Below are positions 61,897 through 64,000 of a stretch of DNA of 64,000 nucleotides, one piece after another (within the stretch, counting starts at the first letter, position 1; the number at the start of each line of letters is the position of its first letter). This stretch comes from Methylosinus sp. LW4. Its GTDB lineage: Bacteria; Pseudomonadota; Alphaproteobacteria; Rhizobiales; Beijerinckiaceae. Below the pieces are notes generated by a model, which worked only from the letters and a program-made list of their open reading frames with translations, searched no databases and was not told the origin of the DNA. Both the position numbers and the translations under genes were made by a program. The DNA lies in assembly GCF_000379125.1 (NCBI RefSeq), contig NZ_KB900626.1, positions 3,110,667 to 3,174,666 on the forward strand. The letters run 5' to 3'.

Positions 61897-62026
61897 CACC
61901 CTCCCCTTTAGGGGGAGGGTCGGACCGCGAAGCGGTCCGGGGTGGGGTTCCACGAAGAAGACTCGGCGGAAACACCCCCTCCCGATCGCCTTCGGCGCTC
62001 GACCTCCCCCCTTAAGGGGGAGGTGG
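61897..62026. repeat. Dispersed palindromic repeat, copy B
   Basis: A 130-bp element with the same end blocks as 48241-48366: CACCCTCCCC-TTTA-GGGGGAGGGT at the left and CGACCTCCCCCC-TTAA-GGGGGAGGTGG at the right, with an internal ACCGCGAAGCGGT hairpin. It lies between the esterase and protease genes, which face each other. Confidence 0.75.
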
Positions 62027-62102
62027 AAACGCCTCTTCGATCATAGAGCGCTCTGTCCGTCGGAAACGGATTTGCGAACACGAAAGAGCGGCCCTCCCAC
62101 CG

Positions 62103-63218
62103 TCACCCCCACGGCCCATGCGGCGCCGGCGGATCGAGCGGGCTGCGGCCGTCCTGCGGCAGAAAGCCGGGCGCGCCAGGGACGGGCGCCGGCTGCGCCT
62201 CTGAGGGGCCGTGATCCTCGATCGGCGGCGGCGGCTCCAGCTTCGGCATGTCGCGCCCGCCCGCATAGCGCACCAGAGCGGCGACGCGATCGTCGACGGA
62301 CGGATGCGTCGAGAACAGCGCGCGCGCCTTGCGCGTCGGGCTCTCGATGAAGAAGGCGCCCATGCGCGAGGGCATGGCGGGGATGATCGCGTTCGACTCG
62401 ATCTTGCGCAGCGCCGAGATCATCGCATCGGGATTTTTGGTGAGCTCCACCGAGCCGGCGTCGGCGAGAAATTCGCGCGAGCGCGAGATGGCGAAGCGGA
62501 TCAGCACCGACAGCCCCCAGCTCAGCGCGATGATGGCGAGCGCGATGATGATGGCGAGGCCGGCGCCGCTCGCCCCGCCGCGGTCGCGCCCCTCCTCCGC
62601 CGTGCGCTTGGGCGAGAAGCGAAAGCCCCAATTGCGGAAGAGAAGATCGCCCACGAAGGCGAATATTCCGGCGAAGATCGCGGCGACCACCATCAGCTGC
62701 ACGTCGCGATTGCGAATATGCGTCAGCTCATGGCCGATCACCGCCTCGATCTCGGCGTCGTCCAACGTCTCCAGCAGGCCGCGCGTGACGGTGACGGCGT
62801 AATGGCCCTCTCTCACGCCGGAGGCGTAGGCGTTGAGCGCCCCATCCTCGATGATTTTCAGCGCCGGCATGGGAATGCCGCGCGAGATGCAGAGATTCTC
62901 GAGCAGATTATAGAGCCGCGGCGCGTCCTCGCGCGAGACGTCGGCGGCGCCGGTGGCGGCGTCGATCAGCCTTTGATGGAAGACATAGGCGATTGCGAAC
63001 CAGAGCCCGGCGGCGACGAAAGCGATGGGCCAGCCATGCTCGAGATCACGCAGCGCGCGCGCCATGATCTGCGCCAGCGTTCCGTCCTGCGACGCCTCGA
63101 AGAGAAGCGCCACGGCGAACAGCAGCGCCAGCAGCAGCACGACGAATCCCGCGAGCAGCAGCAGCGAGCGCAACCGGTTCGCCTGAATATGGGTGTAGAG
63201 GCCATAAGCGTGAAACAT
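62103..63218 (-). CDS. HtpX-like M48 family zinc metalloprotease
   Basis: A 371-residue membrane protease. Two N-terminal helices (about 20-50 and 65-85) precede the catalytic domain with [13 protein letters not shown] (HExxH) and the distal zinc Glu in [14 protein letters not shown]; two more helices follow the HExxH helix. It is longer than E. coli HtpX owing to a Pro-rich C-terminal tail (about 45 residues). Start ATG 63218 ([18 protein letters not shown]) is the typical family start. Likely quality control of membrane proteins. Confidence 0.9.
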   Translation of the reverse strand: MFHAYGLYTHIQANRLRSLLLLAGFVVLLLALLFAVALLFEASQDGTLAQIMARALRDLEHGWPIAFVAAGLWFAIAYVFHQRLIDAATGAADVSREDAPRLYNLLENLCISRGIPMPALKIIEDGALNAYASGVREGHYAVTVTRGLLETLDDAEIEAVIGHELTHIRNRDVQLMVVAAIFAGIFAFVGDLLFRNWGFRFSPKRTAEEGRDRGGASGAGLAIIIALAIIALSWGLSVLIRFAISRSREFLADAGSVELTKNPDAMISALRKIESNAIIPAMPSRMGAFFIESPTRKARALFSTHPSVDDRVAALVRYAGGRDMPKLEPPPPIEDHGPSEAQPAPVPGAPGFLPQDGRSPLDPPAPHGPWG

Positions 63219-63350
63219 GGCGCTATTCTCGCCGCCCCGGCGAGCGCCGCCAAGTGACGAATCGCACATTCCAACTTTCGCGAGCCGCCAGGCCCCTCCC
63301 CCGCTATGCGGCGACGTTTCGCGAAGCTTCGATGAAGCGCCGAATCCGCT

Positions 63351-63375
63351 CCCTCTCCCGCAAAGCGGGGGAGGG
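63351..63375. repeat. CTCTCCCGC-type palindrome upstream of mutS
   Basis: A hairpin CCCTCTCCCGC-aaa-GCGGGGGAGGG lies between the divergent htpX-like and mutS genes, 89 bp before the mutS start. It belongs to the same type as 10254-10389 and 51882-51995. Confidence 0.5.
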
Positions 63376-63463
63376 CTGGGGAGGGGGCCGACCGCCTCCC
63401 TTTGAACTCGATGCGCTTTGTGTCTTAGTGCGCCTCGAACCGAGGAAGAGCACGAAGCGTCTC

Positions 63464-64000
63464 ATGGACGAGAAACCGCGATCCGACGACAAGGCCGCCC
63501 GGCCGACGCCGATGATGGCGCAATATATAGAAATCAAATCGGCCAATCCCGATTGCCTGCTCTTCTATCGCATGGGCGATTTCTACGAGCTGTTCTTCGA
63601 GGACGCCGAAACCGCCTCGCGCGCGCTCGGCATCATGCTGACGAAGCGCGGCAAGCATCAGGGCGCCGATATTCCGATGTGCGGCGTGCCGGTGGAGCGC
63701 GCCGACGATTATCTGCAAAAGCTCATCGCGCTCGGCCATCGCGTCGCCGTCTGCGAGCAGATGGAGGACCCCGCCGAGGCGCGCAAGCGCGGCAATAAAT
63801 CCGTCGTCAGACGCGACGTCGTGCGGCTGGTCACGCCCGGCACCATCACCGAGGAGCAGCTGCTCGATCCCGCGCGCCCCAACGCCTTCGCCGCGCTGTC
63901 GCGGCTGCGCGGCGGCGATGGAGGCTGGCGCTACGGCCTCGCCTGCGTCGATATTTCCACCGGCGCCTTCGATGTCGCGGAGGTCGGCGAAGCGGAGCTG
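63464..64000 (+). CDS. mutS: DNA mismatch repair protein MutS (partial, 5' end)
   Basis: The first 179 residues of MutS are present; the gene runs out of the window. The mismatch-binding motif [15 protein letters not shown] (with the Phe-x-Glu pair) is intact, followed by [21 protein letters not shown] and [21 protein letters not shown]. Start ATG 63464 follows CACGAAGCG with no strong ribosome-binding site. MutS recognises mispairs as a dimer and recruits MutL. Confidence 0.97.
   Translation, partial: MDEKPRSDDKAARPTPMMAQYIEIKSANPDCLLFYRMGDFYELFFEDAETASRALGIMLTKRGKHQGADIPMCGVPVERADDYLQKLIALGHRVAVCEQMEDPAEARKRGNKSVVRRDVVRLVTPGTITEEQLLDPARPNAFAALSRLRGGDGGWRYGLACVDISTGAFDVAEVGEAEL

Overview
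The window is a GC-rich chromosomal segment with the gene content and style of an alphaproteobacterium of the order Rhizobiales (Hyphomicrobiales). Supporting signs are a large FdsA-type formate dehydrogenase, an OmpR-type and Crp-type regulator set, palindromic intergenic repeats typical of the group, and the rpsM-rpsK-rpoA-rplQ block. A methylotroph or type II methanotroph (Methylocystis/Methylosinus-like) fits, but no methane or methanol oxidation gene is present, so this is inference. There is no rRNA, CRISPR array, transposase or phage gene; one tRNA is present.

Layout. 1-4.5 kb: leftward exopolysaccharide genes (co-polymerase/tyrosine kinase, export lipoprotein, priming glycosyltransferase). 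4.9-15.1 kb: a leftward fdsA faces a rightward metal-chelate uptake unit (periplasmic binding protein, FecCD permease, ATPase), two small tandem proteins related to the kinase-like N-terminal domain of archaeal TiaS, and a TonB-dependent receptor. The same 17-bp dyad type (ATRTA/ACGTA-N7-TACAT) lies just ahead of fdsA, the transporter operon and the receptor gene, suggesting one regulon, perhaps for molybdate or tungstate. This is the most interesting part of the window.

15.4-29.2 kb: envelope and proteolysis genes (tamA-tamB, tldD-tldE, lspA, a secreted protein, a Tat-exported alpha-carbonic anhydrase, a complementary pair of M16 peptidases). 29.2-32.1 kb: an AT-rich island with two leftward intrinsic terminators, then a response regulator and a histidine kinase whose ATP-binding domain looks degenerate. 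32.5-41.0 kb: nucleoside transporter, then a cyclic-nucleotide neighbourhood: a membrane cyclase with histidine-rich helices and a [2Fe-2S] domain, a divergent Crp-type regulator, a FIST sensor, an aldo/keto reductase and a cNMP-binding patatin phospholipase. 41.0-45.7 kb: lipid-modifying genes (cysteine-nucleophile hydrolase, cyclopropane-synthase-like methyltransferase, acyl desaturase, hydrolase), with Crp-like dyads upstream.

45.7-49.7 kb: tRNA-Asp and the cytochrome bd operon (cydP, cydA, cydB, cydX), interrupted by a palindromic repeat. 49.9-52.5 kb: ribosomal protein/RNA polymerase alpha genes. 52.5-64 kb: mixed genes including a spermidine-synthase-like protein, an ATM1-type ABC exporter, a DegP-type protease followed by a small frameshifted gene, two tandem duplicated small membrane proteins whose Crp-like upstream dyads were duplicated with them, an orphan KdpE-like regulator, a ThiE/TenI-like protein, a Sel1-repeat protein, an HSL-family esterase, an HtpX-like protease and the 5' end of mutS.
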